This document shows, in pieces, positions 35,049 to 43,003 of a stretch of DNA of 64,000 nt; position 1 is the first letter of the stretch; each line of letters starts with the position of its first letter. Below the pieces are notes generated by a model that ran no database searches, was not told the origin of the DNA, and saw only the letters and a program-made list of their open reading frames with translations. Origin of the DNA: Chitinophagaceae bacterium. Its GTDB lineage: Bacteria > Bacteroidota > Bacteroidia > Chitinophagales > Chitinophagaceae. Both the position numbers and the translations under genes were made by a program. The stretch is taken from contig JADKHN010000001.1 in the NCBI GenBank assembly GCA_016721725.1, forward strand, positions 1,240,001-1,304,000. Reading direction: 5' to 3'.

Positions 35049-36290
35049 ATGAACGAAACCAGCCGGCATATCCTGTTCATATCTTATGATGGCATGACCG
35101 ATCCCCTGGGTCAGAGCCAGGTGATCCCCTATTTGCAGGGCCTGAGCAGGAACGGGTATTCCATTCACTTGCTGAGCTGTGAAAAAAAAGAGGCCTTTGC
35201 CCGGAATAAATCCCTGGTGGAAAACATGCTGAACGGATATACCATTCAATGGCATCCGATGAACTATACCAAGAAACCGCCGGTCCTGTCAACCCTGGTC
35301 GACATCCTCAAATTGAAACGGGCGGCCAAAAAGATACACCGCGACTACCAGATCCATATGGTACACACCCGGCCCGGGGTACCGGCGCTGGTGGGCTTAT
35401 GGATGAAAAAGAAACTGGGCGTCAAATTTCTGAACGATATCCGTGAATTCTATGCCGACAGCCGCGTGGAGGGGCATATGTGGAACCTGAAGAACCCGCT
35501 GTATAAGATGGTCTTCCGGTATTTTAAGCGACAGGAAGCGGAGCAGGTTCGCCAGAGCGATGGCATTGTTTGTCTGACCTACGCAGCCAAGGAGATCGTG
35601 CAGCAGTGGCCCGAGTACGTTCAGGATTGTCCGCTGGAAGTGATCCCCTGCAGCGCTGACCTGGATCTGTTCGATCGAACAAAGATCAGCGAGACCGGCA
35701 GAAATGACCTCAAGGCTGAATTGAAGATCGAAAACGGCGATCATATCGTCAGTTACCTCGGATCCATCGGGGGATGGTATCTGACCGAGGAGATGATGCG
35801 TTTCTGCAAGATACTCCTGGAACAAAAGCCCGGGGTCAAATTCCTCTTCATATCCCCACACCGTCATGAAGAGATCGCTGCAGCCGCGCAGAAAGCCGGT
35901 ATTCCGCCAGACAGGATCATCATGCGCAAAGCCACCCGGCAACAGGTTCCGGTATTGCTATCCCTGAGTGAGTTCTCGGTTTTTTTCATCCGGCCCTGTT
36001 ATTCTAAACTATCTTCATCTCCTACCAAGCATGGCGAGATCATGGCCATGGGCATTCCCCTGGTCACCAACAGCGGAGTAGGGGATGTGGAAGCGATCGT
36101 TCATCGATACGATTCGGGTATCATCATCCGGCAATTCAGCGAAACCGATTTCCGAGCCGCTGCTGATGCCATGGTTTCGGGTAAACTATTCGATCCGGTC
36201 AGGATCAGGGAAGGCGCCCGGGAATTCTATTCCCTGGAAACGGCCATTGAAAAATACAATAAAATTTATCACGCCATTTTGAATCATTAA
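35049..36290 (+). CDS. Family 4 glycosyltransferase
   Basis: The 413-residue GT-B enzyme begins with HILFISYDGMTDPLGQSQVIPY, the form of a GT4 subgroup in which the first loop reads DGMTDPLGQSQV. The acceptor domain ends with DGIVCLTYAAKEIV, and the donor domain begins with IVSYLGSIGGWYL. The catalytic site is diverged from the standard E-x7-E (SPTKHGEIMAMGIPLVTN), which is normal for this subgroup. It starts 3 bp after the asnB-like gene and precedes glf by 8 bp. The donor is not evident. Confidence 0.8.
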   Translation: MNETSRHILFISYDGMTDPLGQSQVIPYLQGLSRNGYSIHLLSCEKKEAFARNKSLVENMLNGYTIQWHPMNYTKKPPVLSTLVDILKLKRAAKKIHRDYQIHMVHTRPGVPALVGLWMKKKLGVKFLNDIREFYADSRVEGHMWNLKNPLYKMVFRYFKRQEAEQVRQSDGIVCLTYAAKEIVQQWPEYVQDCPLEVIPCSADLDLFDRTKISETGRNDLKAELKIENGDHIVSYLGSIGGWYLTEEMMRFCKILLEQKPGVKFLFISPHRHEEIAAAAQKAGIPPDRIIMRKATRQQVPVLLSLSEFSVFFIRPCYSKLSSSPTKHGEIMAMGIPLVTNSGVGDVEAIVHRYDSGIIIRQFSETDFRAAADAMVSGKLFDPVRIREGAREFYSLETAIEKYNKIYHAILNH

Positions 36291-36298
36291 TTTGCAGG

Positions 36299-37459
36299 AT
36301 GCCTAAAAGAATGCTGATCATCGGTTCGGGATTTTCCGGCGTCGTTCTGGCCCGGGAACTGGCGGTGAAAACCGATAGCCGGATCGAGGTATGGGATGAA
36401 AGGGATCATATCGGGGGTAACTGTCATACCAGCCGGGATGAGAAGACGGGGATCATGGTACACCAGTATGGACCGCATATCTTCAATACCGACCGAAAAG
36501 AGATCTGGGACTATGTCAACGGTTTCATGGAATTCAGGCCTTATGTACACCGGGTAAAGGCCGTAAGCAAGGGTAATGTTTATCCCCTGCCCGTGAACCT
36601 GCATACCATCAACCAGTTCTTCGGCAGATCATTCACACCGGCCGAGGCCCGTGACTTTTTGGCTACCCAGGCGGATACCTCGATTGAGGATCCTCAGAAT
36701 TTCGAAGAACAGGCCCTCCGTTTCATCGGTCGTGAATTATATGAAGCCTTTTTTTACGGATATACGCGTAAGCAATGGGGATGCGAGCCGACCGAATTGC
36801 CGGCTTCCATTCTAAAACGGATACCGGTCCGTTTCAATTACGACGACAATTACCACAATAACAGTTATACCGGCATACCCGTGGAAGGGTATTCAGCCCT
36901 GATCGAAAAGATCCTGGACCATCCGTCCATCCAGGTGACGCTGAACCGGAAATTCATTCCGGGAACCGACTTGTCGGATTATGATCATGTTTTTTATACC
37001 GGACCGATCGATGCCTGGTTTGATTATAAATATGGCCGGCTGGGATACCGGACCGTGACCTTTGAAAAATTCTATGCGGAAGGCGATTTCCAGGGCACTT
37101 CGCAGATCAATTATTGTGACCTGGAAACCGGGCATACCCGGATCACTGAGCACAAGCATTTCGCTTACTGGGAAAAACATGCCGATACCCTCTGTTTCAG
37201 GGAATTCAGCAAGGAAACCACGCCCTCCGATATACCCTATTACCCCAAAAGGCTCGAAGCGGATAAACAACTGCTGATGCAATACCGTTCAGAGGCGGAA
37301 TCCCTTAAAAAGACCTCCTTCCTGGGCCGCCTGGCCACTTACCGGTATATGGATATGCACCATGTCATTGGTGAGGCTTTGGATTTTTCGGCCCGGTTTT
37401 TGTTGAATCTGGAGAGCGGATCTCCACTGCCGGTATTCCCCAATACCGAAAACAGTTAA
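36299..37459 (+). CDS. glf: UDP-galactopyranose mutase
   Basis: The 386-residue flavoenzyme interconverts UDP-galactopyranose and UDP-galactofuranose using reduced FAD as a nucleophile. It has the dinucleotide motif LIIGSGFSGVVLAREL at the N-terminus, IGGNCHTS, VHQYGPHIFNT and YTRKQWGCEPTELPASIL, all signatures of bacterial Glf, and KRLEADKQLLMQYR near the C-terminus. Length is normal. It implies galactofuranose in the glycan. The following GT2 gene, 88 bp downstream, resembles galactofuranosyltransferases, so the two form a functional pair. Confidence 0.93.
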   Translation: MPKRMLIIGSGFSGVVLARELAVKTDSRIEVWDERDHIGGNCHTSRDEKTGIMVHQYGPHIFNTDRKEIWDYVNGFMEFRPYVHRVKAVSKGNVYPLPVNLHTINQFFGRSFTPAEARDFLATQADTSIEDPQNFEEQALRFIGRELYEAFFYGYTRKQWGCEPTELPASILKRIPVRFNYDDNYHNNSYTGIPVEGYSALIEKILDHPSIQVTLNRKFIPGTDLSDYDHVFYTGPIDAWFDYKYGRLGYRTVTFEKFYAEGDFQGTSQINYCDLETGHTRITEHKHFAYWEKHADTLCFREFSKETTPSDIPYYPKRLEADKQLLMQYRSEAESLKKTSFLGRLATYRYMDMHHVIGEALDFSARFLLNLESGSPLPVFPNTENS

Positions 37460-37489
37460 AAAAAACACAAAGCGGAACAATATTCCGCT
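37458..37489 (-). terminator. Hairpin with a T-run on the minus strand
   Basis: AGCGGAA at 37471-37477 pairs with TTCCGCT at 37483-37489 around a 5-base loop. Read on the minus strand it is followed by TTGTG and eight Ts (37465-37458). It could stop leftward transcripts from the gene at 38,561; in the plus direction there is no T-run. The T-run overlaps the glf stop codon. Confidence 0.45.
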
Positions 37490-37547
37490 ATCCCCCCCGT
37501 TATAGTAAGGTCCAACTTATTCCTATTTAAAACCAATAGCTCATCCT

Positions 37548-38546
37548 ATGGAGAAGGTTATAGCTGTGGTTGTTACTTACAACCGTCAGGCACTTCTATC
37601 CGAATGCATCGATGCTTTGCGCCGGCAGACCCGTTCACTGGATGCCATCCTCGTAATCAATAACGGCAGTACCGATTCAACCGAAGAGTGGTTGAAGACC
37701 CAGTCTGATGTCTTTTTTGTTTCCCAGAAGAACGTGGGTTCAAGCGGAGGTTTCAGTACGGGGATCAACTGGGCCTACCAGAAGGGGTATTCCTGGATCT
37801 GGTGCATGGACGATGACGGATACCCGAAGGAAGATGCGCTGGCAAACCTGCTGGCCGCTGATAACGGAAACCTCCGGCTGATGAATTGCGCGGTGGTCGA
37901 TAAACAGGATAAACAATCTTTTGTGTGGAAGACCGGCGAATTCAAGACGATCGGCGAAGTGGATCAAAAGATCATCGAAGGCATCGGTCATCCGTTCAAC
38001 GGGACCATGCTTCATCGCAGAATCATCGAAAGGGTGGGAACCCCGCAACCCAAATTCTTTCTTTGGGGTGATGAGACCGAATATTATTACCGCATTGTCA
38101 GGCGCAATCAAATTCCCGTTTGTACCGTGACCGACAGCATACATTATCATCCTTCCACCGCTTTTTCCATCAAACAGGACTGGGATTACCGGTCGGGCTG
38201 GAAGATGTATTACTATGTACGCAACCGATTCCATATCCACCAGGTGAAATTCAATAACAAAGCCGTGGCCCTTTTACATTACTGCTGCTTTTTATTCGCA
38301 TTCGCCGGTATCGTCTTGTTGTTCCAGAAGACCGACAAGCTGAAAAAACTGGGATTCCTGATGTGGCCCGCAACCGACGCCTTTACGAATAATTTCGAAG
38401 CCACGCCTCCGGCGATCCTGAACAGGCTGCAGACCCGCCCGGCTTACCCGGTAGCTTCTGCCCTGAATAATTACCTGAAAAATTTCCGTTCTCTCTTAAT
38501 GTCATCCGCATCAACCGCCCGTACCAGGCGTGCGGCAAATGCCTGA
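37548..38546 (+). CDS. GT2 glycosyltransferase, probably galactofuranosyltransferase
   Basis: The 332-residue GT-A enzyme begins VIAVVVTYNRQALLSECIDAL, followed by INNGSTDSTEEWL and NVGSSGGFSTGINWA. The donor-metal motif is WCMDDDGYP near residues 84-92 and the acidic acceptor motif is LWGDETEYYYRI near 166-177. The NNxSTDxT, GGFxxG and DDDGxP combination is that of GlfT1/GlfT2-like galactofuranosyltransferases. The neighbour glf supports UDP-galactofuranose as donor. A strong plus-strand terminator begins 37 bp after its stop. Promoter not evident; it is likely co-transcribed with glf. Confidence 0.8.
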   Translation: MEKVIAVVVTYNRQALLSECIDALRRQTRSLDAILVINNGSTDSTEEWLKTQSDVFFVSQKNVGSSGGFSTGINWAYQKGYSWIWCMDDDGYPKEDALANLLAADNGNLRLMNCAVVDKQDKQSFVWKTGEFKTIGEVDQKIIEGIGHPFNGTMLHRRIIERVGTPQPKFFLWGDETEYYYRIVRRNQIPVCTVTDSIHYHPSTAFSIKQDWDYRSGWKMYYYVRNRFHIHQVKFNNKAVALLHYCCFLFAFAGIVLLFQKTDKLKKLGFLMWPATDAFTNNFEATPPAILNRLQTRPAYPVASALNNYLKNFRSLLMSSASTARTRRAANA

Positions 38547-38560
38547 GATTACGGTTTAAC

Positions 38561-39919
38561 TCATACTCCCTCTGAAATCTGAACGGCCCCTTTATCCAAG
38601 GGGCTGTTTTTTAATTTCAACTTCCCATACTTGTCCATGATGAGGATCAGGGCGATGACATAAAAAGGCATGCAGGGGATCTTGTAACGGCAAAGCGTAC
38701 CGAAGTTTGGCGTTGTGGCACCCACAAAAAGCGCGAAGAGCAGGGAAAAGAGGATGCAATACATAATGGCCGGATCACGCATGGCCTTGAACAGTTTTAT
38801 CAGTCCGATGGATAACAACATGCGAAAGGTAAAGATCATGATGGCAAGTCCCTCCAGGGAGGATAAGAGTGTAGACAGCTTCCGGCTTTCCCAGATAAAG
38901 GGCCGGTATAACGTGGCGATGATCGCTGCCGGCGCAATCTTGACCAGGCTGATCATGGATCCGTCGAACTCCACGCCCAGGGAGAAATTGGACTGGGCCC
39001 AGCTTTCCTGGGCCGCATAATTCTTTTGATAGCCCTGGATGGTCTTGGTGATGCTTTCGCCGGCATATTTGGTCATGGAACTCTGGAGCTGTTTCATGAT
39101 CGCGGTGAAGCCGACCATGATGCCCACCATCAGCCCCATGGTCAATGCCACCTTGAAGAAAGTACTTTTCACCAGGTTCACATTCTTTAATACCAGGAAA
39201 AGCAGGAGGAAAGGCACATAAGCCACCAGGATATAGATCTTCAGCAAGACCAGCACATAACCCGATAGGATAACAATGACCGTATTCTTGATCAGGTGTT
39301 TCTTTTTGAAGATGCCTTCGTAAAGGGCATAGGTTATCCATCCCAATGCTCCCGTACATAATGGATCTTTCAGAATTCCCGAACTCCAGAATACGAAGGT
39401 GGGAAGAAAGAGGATGGCAATGGCCATCTGCTTATGTAAGTGCGGATACTGTTCATAAAAGAACCGGTACAGGCGCCAGACACCCGAATAGGAGATCATC
39501 GAAAAGAACAGGCAGGTGATCAGGTATTTTCCGAAGGTGAAGAAGGAGATGACCGCAACAATGCGGCATACCATGAAATTATTCGGATCGCGGCAATAGC
39601 CCGAATTCCAGGTGTCGGCCAGCAAACCACTCTGGTCGTACTCCGTACCCAGACCGGTAAGCCAGTGAAGGTTGGAGAAATCCTTTGTGATCAGGTGGTA
39701 AATATTGGCGCCCTCTATCTGATACAGTACATAGGAATCGCCCGGGGAGATCTTTGAGTTGAACAGGGCAAAAGGGATCACCATCAGCGCTTTGATCCAG
39801 AATCCCATGCGGTGGTAATGCTTTAAGACCGGATCATGGATATTTTTACGCCTGGCGCTGAAGAAAAAATAGAAAAGCAACAAATAGACCGGGTAGAAGA
39901 TCAGATCGGTTAATCCCAT
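38561..39919 (-). CDS. Polymerase-like polytopic membrane protein, paralogue B
   Basis: The 452-residue protein has about 10-12 hydrophobic helices and shares with the protein at 27,149 a GDS motif (SPGDSYVLYQ), FWSSGILKDPLC, YRPFIWESRK and NFGTLCRYKIPCMPFY near the C-terminus. Both proteins have nearly the same length and a short N-terminus before the first helix. I know no named family. A Wzy-type polymerase or membrane glycosyltransferase is the best guess. The gene is convergent with the galactofuranosyltransferase-like gene, and its last codons are built from that gene's terminator. Confidence 0.6.
   Translation of the reverse strand: MGLTDLIFYPVYLLLFYFFFSARRKNIHDPVLKHYHRMGFWIKALMVIPFALFNSKISPGDSYVLYQIEGANIYHLITKDFSNLHWLTGLGTEYDQSGLLADTWNSGYCRDPNNFMVCRIVAVISFFTFGKYLITCLFFSMISYSGVWRLYRFFYEQYPHLHKQMAIAILFLPTFVFWSSGILKDPLCTGALGWITYALYEGIFKKKHLIKNTVIVILSGYVLVLLKIYILVAYVPFLLLFLVLKNVNLVKSTFFKVALTMGLMVGIMVGFTAIMKQLQSSMTKYAGESITKTIQGYQKNYAAQESWAQSNFSLGVEFDGSMISLVKIAPAAIIATLYRPFIWESRKLSTLLSSLEGLAIMIFTFRMLLSIGLIKLFKAMRDPAIMYCILFSLLFALFVGATTPNFGTLCRYKIPCMPFYVIALILIMDKYGKLKLKNSPLDKGAVQISEGV
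38584..38612 (+). terminator. Intrinsic terminator of the glf-GT2 block
   Basis: Nine base pairs (CGGCCCCTT at 38584-38592 with AAGGGGCTG at 38598-38606, one G-T pair) enclose a 5-base loop and are followed by six Ts at 38607-38612. The whole element lies inside the 3' coding end of the convergent minus-strand gene. Confidence 0.85.
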
Positions 39920-39998
39920 TGCTTGAGTTTGTTATTGAAAAACGCTGAATGGTCTTATATGTTGCCGGTACAGCATTCAAATTTATCCTAAATTCTAA

Positions 39999-40030
39999 TT
40001 TGTCATTCAAATAATATGAAGTTATTTTTG
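39999..40030 (+). promoter_or_regulatory. Promoter of the PglA/PglD-like operon
   Basis: TTTG at 39999-40002 is followed after 20 bp by TATTTTTG at 40023-40030. This is the best full match to the Bacteroidota promoter in the window. It lies in a 164-bp divergent spacer, 53 bp before ATG 40084. Confidence 0.7.
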
Positions 40031-40083
40031 ACTGCAGGAAAAACCCGTTCGACCAACGCCCTCATCGCTTTATTCAGCAAGGA

Positions 40084-41244
40084 ATGTCTGCCAACAAAAA
40101 GCTCATACGCATCACTACTGTTCCCATGGCTTTGCGGTATCTTCTGCCGGGGCAGATGCGCTACATGTCGGCTCACGGATTTGAGGTGCTGATGATCAGC
40201 GCAAATGGCAGGGAACTGGAATCCGTTATCCGGAACGAACAATGCCGGCACCTCATTGTGCCCATGACCCGTAAGATCACTCCCTGGCAGGATCTCCGTT
40301 GCCTGATCCGGCTCATCCGCATTTTCCGGAAAGAGCGACCGGATATCGTACATACCCATACACCCAAAGCGGGCTTGCTGGGCATGCTGGCGGCCAGGTT
40401 CTGCGGTGTCAGGATAAGGATACATACTGTGGCCGGATTGCCCTTGATGGTTGAAAAAGGGTTCAGGTACCGGCTTCTCCGGTTGACGGAAAAACTGACT
40501 TATTCATCGGCTACACAGGTTTGGCCGAATAGCCATTCATTATGCGATTTCATCAGGGCGGAGCGACTGGCGCCGGCCGCCAAACTGCAGGTGATCGGCA
40601 AAGGATCGACCAACGGCATCGACCTGGACCGTTTTTCTGTGAATGCATTACAGGAAGAAAAGATCCAGCAGGCCAGGTCGGCCATCGGGTATTCCGCATC
40701 GAATAAATACCTGCTTTGTATCGGCAGACTGGTAGCCGACAAAGGGATCGTTGAATTGATCAGGGTATTTGACCGCCTGCAGGAAAAACATCCTTACCTG
40801 CGATTGATCCTGGTCGGTGATTACGAAAAAAACCTGGACCCGTTACCTGCCGATATTGAATCGGAAATAGAGAAAAATACGGCGATCATTCATATTTCCT
40901 GGGCTGATGAAGTGGAATATTTTTTACACGTTGCCGACCATTTTATTTTTCCTTCACACCGGGAAGGCTTCCCCAATGTGTTGTTACAGGCCGGTGCGAT
41001 GGGATTGCCCGTCATCTGCAGCCGAATTGCCGGAAATGTTGACATTGTTACACACCTGAAGACAGGACTGATATTCGATGACCGGGATGAGGCGGATATG
41101 TTCAACCAGGTGGAATTCTCCTTATCCAATCCCCAAAAGGTGAGCGAAATGGCTGCGGCGCTTGAACAGGAGATCAGGGAAAACTACCGCCGTGAAAATA
41201 TCTGGCAAAATTTGCTTGAGGCTTACAAATCATTGGTAAATTAG
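40084..41244 (+). CDS. Family 4 glycosyltransferase, PglA-like
   Basis: The 386-residue GT4 enzyme contains DIVHTHTPKAGLLGMLAA and IRIHTVAGLPLM, the pattern seen in PglA and related enzymes that add the second sugar to a polyprenyl-diphosphate-linked amino sugar. The donor domain begins LLCIGRLVADKGIVELI. In the catalytic motif the second Glu is Gln (EGFPNVLLQ). It is the first gene of an operon that also encodes PglD- and PglE-like proteins and the initiating transferase, which supports a role directly after chain start. The donor, UDP-GalNAc in Campylobacter, is not certain here. Confidence 0.8.
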   Translation: MSANKKLIRITTVPMALRYLLPGQMRYMSAHGFEVLMISANGRELESVIRNEQCRHLIVPMTRKITPWQDLRCLIRLIRIFRKERPDIVHTHTPKAGLLGMLAARFCGVRIRIHTVAGLPLMVEKGFRYRLLRLTEKLTYSSATQVWPNSHSLCDFIRAERLAPAAKLQVIGKGSTNGIDLDRFSVNALQEEKIQQARSAIGYSASNKYLLCIGRLVADKGIVELIRVFDRLQEKHPYLRLILVGDYEKNLDPLPADIESEIEKNTAIIHISWADEVEYFLHVADHFIFPSHREGFPNVLLQAGAMGLPVICSRIAGNVDIVTHLKTGLIFDDRDEADMFNQVEFSLSNPQKVSEMAAALEQEIRENYRRENIWQNLLEAYKSLVN

Positions 41245-41262
41245 ACCCTTAATCAGGTTCAG

Positions 41263-41868
41263 ATGATCCTAATCGGGTATTCAGGTCATGCTTTCGTGGT
41301 CTGCGGCATTCTAAAAGCGGCAGGCATCAGCCCCAGCGGCTATTGCGATCAGTCTGAAAAATCGTTCAATCCTTTCTCCCTTTCCTATTTCGGCCCGGAG
41401 GGTTCCGATTCGGGCATGAAAGCCATTGGTGAACATGGTTTTTTCATCGCCATCGGTGATAATGTCATCCGGGGCCAGGTTTATGATCAGCTTGCGGCGA
41501 AGGATCTCTTACCCGGTAACGCCATTCATCCCCATGCCGTCATTGACCCCTCGGCAACCGTTGCTTCACATGGCGTAATGATCGCTGCCGGTGTGGTGAT
41601 CAACCCCCTGGCGCAACTAGGCATCGGCGTTATCTGCAATACCGGGAGTATCATCGAGCATGAGTGCCGTGTTGGAAGCTTCGCGCATATCGGCCCGGGT
41701 GCGGTATTGTGCGGTAATGTGTCTGTGGGCGAAAGGAGTTTTGTCGGGGCCAACGCCGTCATCCGGCAGGGCATAAAGATCGGTCACCAGGTAACGATCG
41801 GTGCGGGCGCCGTAGTAGTGAAGGATATACCGGATAACACTACGGTCATGGGCGTACCCGCTAAATAA
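41263..41868 (+). CDS. PglD/NeuD-like sugar O- or N-acyltransferase
   Basis: The 201-residue protein has an N-terminal Rossmann-like domain starting ILIGYSGHAFVVCGIL and a C-terminal left-handed beta-helix (ASHGVMIAAGVVINPLAQLG, IGPGAVLCGNVSVGERSFVG). It ends with IGAGAVVVKDIPDNTTVMGVPAK. This is the PglD/NeuD/VioB architecture, which acetylates a nucleotide-linked amino sugar using acetyl-CoA. The start ATG is followed directly by the Rossmann strand. Its neighbour at 43,004 encodes a LegC/PglE-type aminotransferase that could supply its substrate; dTDP-Fuc4N from WecE is another possible substrate. Confidence 0.82.
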   Translation: MILIGYSGHAFVVCGILKAAGISPSGYCDQSEKSFNPFSLSYFGPEGSDSGMKAIGEHGFFIAIGDNVIRGQVYDQLAAKDLLPGNAIHPHAVIDPSATVASHGVMIAAGVVINPLAQLGIGVICNTGSIIEHECRVGSFAHIGPGAVLCGNVSVGERSFVGANAVIRQGIKIGHQVTIGAGAVVVKDIPDNTTVMGVPAK

Positions 41869-41894
41869 CCATCCGGCATTCGACGGGTATTGAC

Positions 41895-41902
41895 TAAATT
41901 TG
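41895..41902 (+). promoter_or_regulatory. Bacteroidota-type -7 promoter motif
   Basis: TAAATTTG at 41895-41902 matches TAnnTTTG, 22 bp before ATG 41925. No clear -33 TTG. Confidence 0.4.
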
Positions 41903-41924
41903 CTAAGAAAAAAATAAACAGGTT

Positions 41925-42896
41925 ATGAAGGTATTAGTAACTGGCGGAGCAGGTTATATCGGGTCGGTACTCGTTCGGCAATTATTGGCCGCTGGCCACC
42001 AGGTCAGGGCTTTTGATTCCCTCAAGTTCGGAGGCGACGCGTTATATGATGTGATGCTGAATCCCGATTTTGAATTCATGAAAGGGGATGTGCGTAATCC
42101 CGATGAGGTACAGAAAGGGCTGGAGGGTATCGATGCGGTTGCTCACCTGGCCGCCATCGTGGGTGATCCTGCCTGTAAGAAATATAGTGAAGAAGCCAGC
42201 CAGACCAACTGGGACGGTAGTGTGGCCTTGTTTGATGCAGCCGAAAAAGCGGGCGTAAAGCGGTTTGTTTTCGCCAGCACCTGCAGCAATTACGGAAAAA
42301 TGCCTGACCCCGATTCATTCGTTGTTGAAACTTCTGAATTGAATCCTGTTTCCCTGTACGCCGAACTAAAAGTAAAATTCGAAAAGTACTTGCTGGAGGA
42401 AAGAAAGGATTCCAATATCTGCAGTACGGCGCTCCGGTTCAGCACGGTCTATGGATTTTCACCGAGGATCCGTTTCGATCTCACCGTCAATGAATTCACC
42501 CGTAACGCCACCATCAACGGCGAACAGGAGATCTGGGGCGCCCAGTTCTGGAGGCCCTATTGTCATGTGGATGACCTGGCCCGTTCGGTGGTATTGGTAC
42601 TGGACAGTCCGGTGGAAAAGGTACGGGCCAATGTTTTCAATGTGGGCAGCACGGAAGAGAATTATAATAAAGGCATGATCATTGAGGAAGTCTGCAAAGT
42701 GGTGCCCAATGTGAAAGTGCATTACGTGGAGATGAATGAGGATCCCCGCGATTACCGGGTCAACTTCGATAAGATCAAGAATACCCTCGGGTTCACCATA
42801 ACCAAAACGGTACCCGACGGAGTGAAAGAGATCTATAAGCTTTTGTCCACCGGTATCGTCACCGATTCATTCGGGCAGAAATACAGGAATATCTGA
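41925..42896 (+). CDS. NAD-dependent sugar-nucleotide epimerase/dehydratase (extended SDR)
   Basis: The 323-residue protein has the dinucleotide motif VTGGAGYIGSVLVRQL, an active-site segment FASTCSNYG and the catalytic Tyr-x3-Lys as SLYAELKVKFE. The C-terminal domain has RPYCHVDDLARSVVLVLD and FNVGSTEENYNKGMI, typical of sugar-nucleotide SDR enzymes. It is not a clear 4,6-dehydratase, since the STDEVYG/TDK-type motif is absent, so PglF function is unlikely. Epimerisation or reduction of a UDP- or dTDP-sugar is the general expectation. The gene is followed by a tandem repeat and a terminator. Confidence 0.8.
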   Translation: MKVLVTGGAGYIGSVLVRQLLAAGHQVRAFDSLKFGGDALYDVMLNPDFEFMKGDVRNPDEVQKGLEGIDAVAHLAAIVGDPACKKYSEEASQTNWDGSVALFDAAEKAGVKRFVFASTCSNYGKMPDPDSFVVETSELNPVSLYAELKVKFEKYLLEERKDSNICSTALRFSTVYGFSPRIRFDLTVNEFTRNATINGEQEIWGAQFWRPYCHVDDLARSVVLVLDSPVEKVRANVFNVGSTEENYNKGMIIEEVCKVVPNVKVHYVEMNEDPRDYRVNFDKIKNTLGFTITKTVPDGVKEIYKLLSTGIVTDSFGQKYRNI

Positions 42897-42910
42897 TTTA
42901 TTCGCTGACG

Positions 42911-42948
42911 GTCTTTATGATTTGTCCCGGTCTTTATGATTTGCCCCG
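42911..42948. repeat. Two tandem copies of a 19-bp unit
   Basis: GTCTTTATGATTTG(T/C)CCCG is repeated at 42911-42929 and 42930-42948 with one difference. The end of the second copy forms the left arm of the following GC-rich hairpin. Not coding. Confidence 0.85.
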
Positions 42949-42974
42949 GCCTTTAGGCCGGGGAATATTTTTTT
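42944..42974 (+). terminator. GC-rich hairpin with T-run (terminator, REP-like palindrome)
   Basis: CCCCGGCC at 42944-42951 pairs with GGCCGGGG at 42956-42963 around TTTA, then AATA and seven Ts at 42968-42974. It fits an intrinsic terminator for the preceding SDR gene. The core is very close to the palindrome at 61,227. Confidence 0.8.
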
Positions 42975-42976
42975 AA

Positions 42977-42984
42977 TAGGTTTG
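42977..42984 (+). promoter_or_regulatory. Bacteroidota-type -7 promoter motif for the aminotransferase gene
   Basis: TAGGTTTG at 42977-42984 matches TAnnTTTG and begins directly after the terminator T-run, 19 bp before ATG 43004. Confidence 0.5.
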
Positions 42985-43003
42985 TAAAGCAAAATCCATC
43001 AGT

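Noticed and set aside
34230..35255. A 341-codon minus-strand open frame
   Set aside because: It is antisense to the second AsnB-type gene and the following GT4 and has no domain.
42911..42963. Possible short CRISPR-like array
   Set aside because: There are only two direct copies without spacers and no cas genes; it is a simple tandem duplication.
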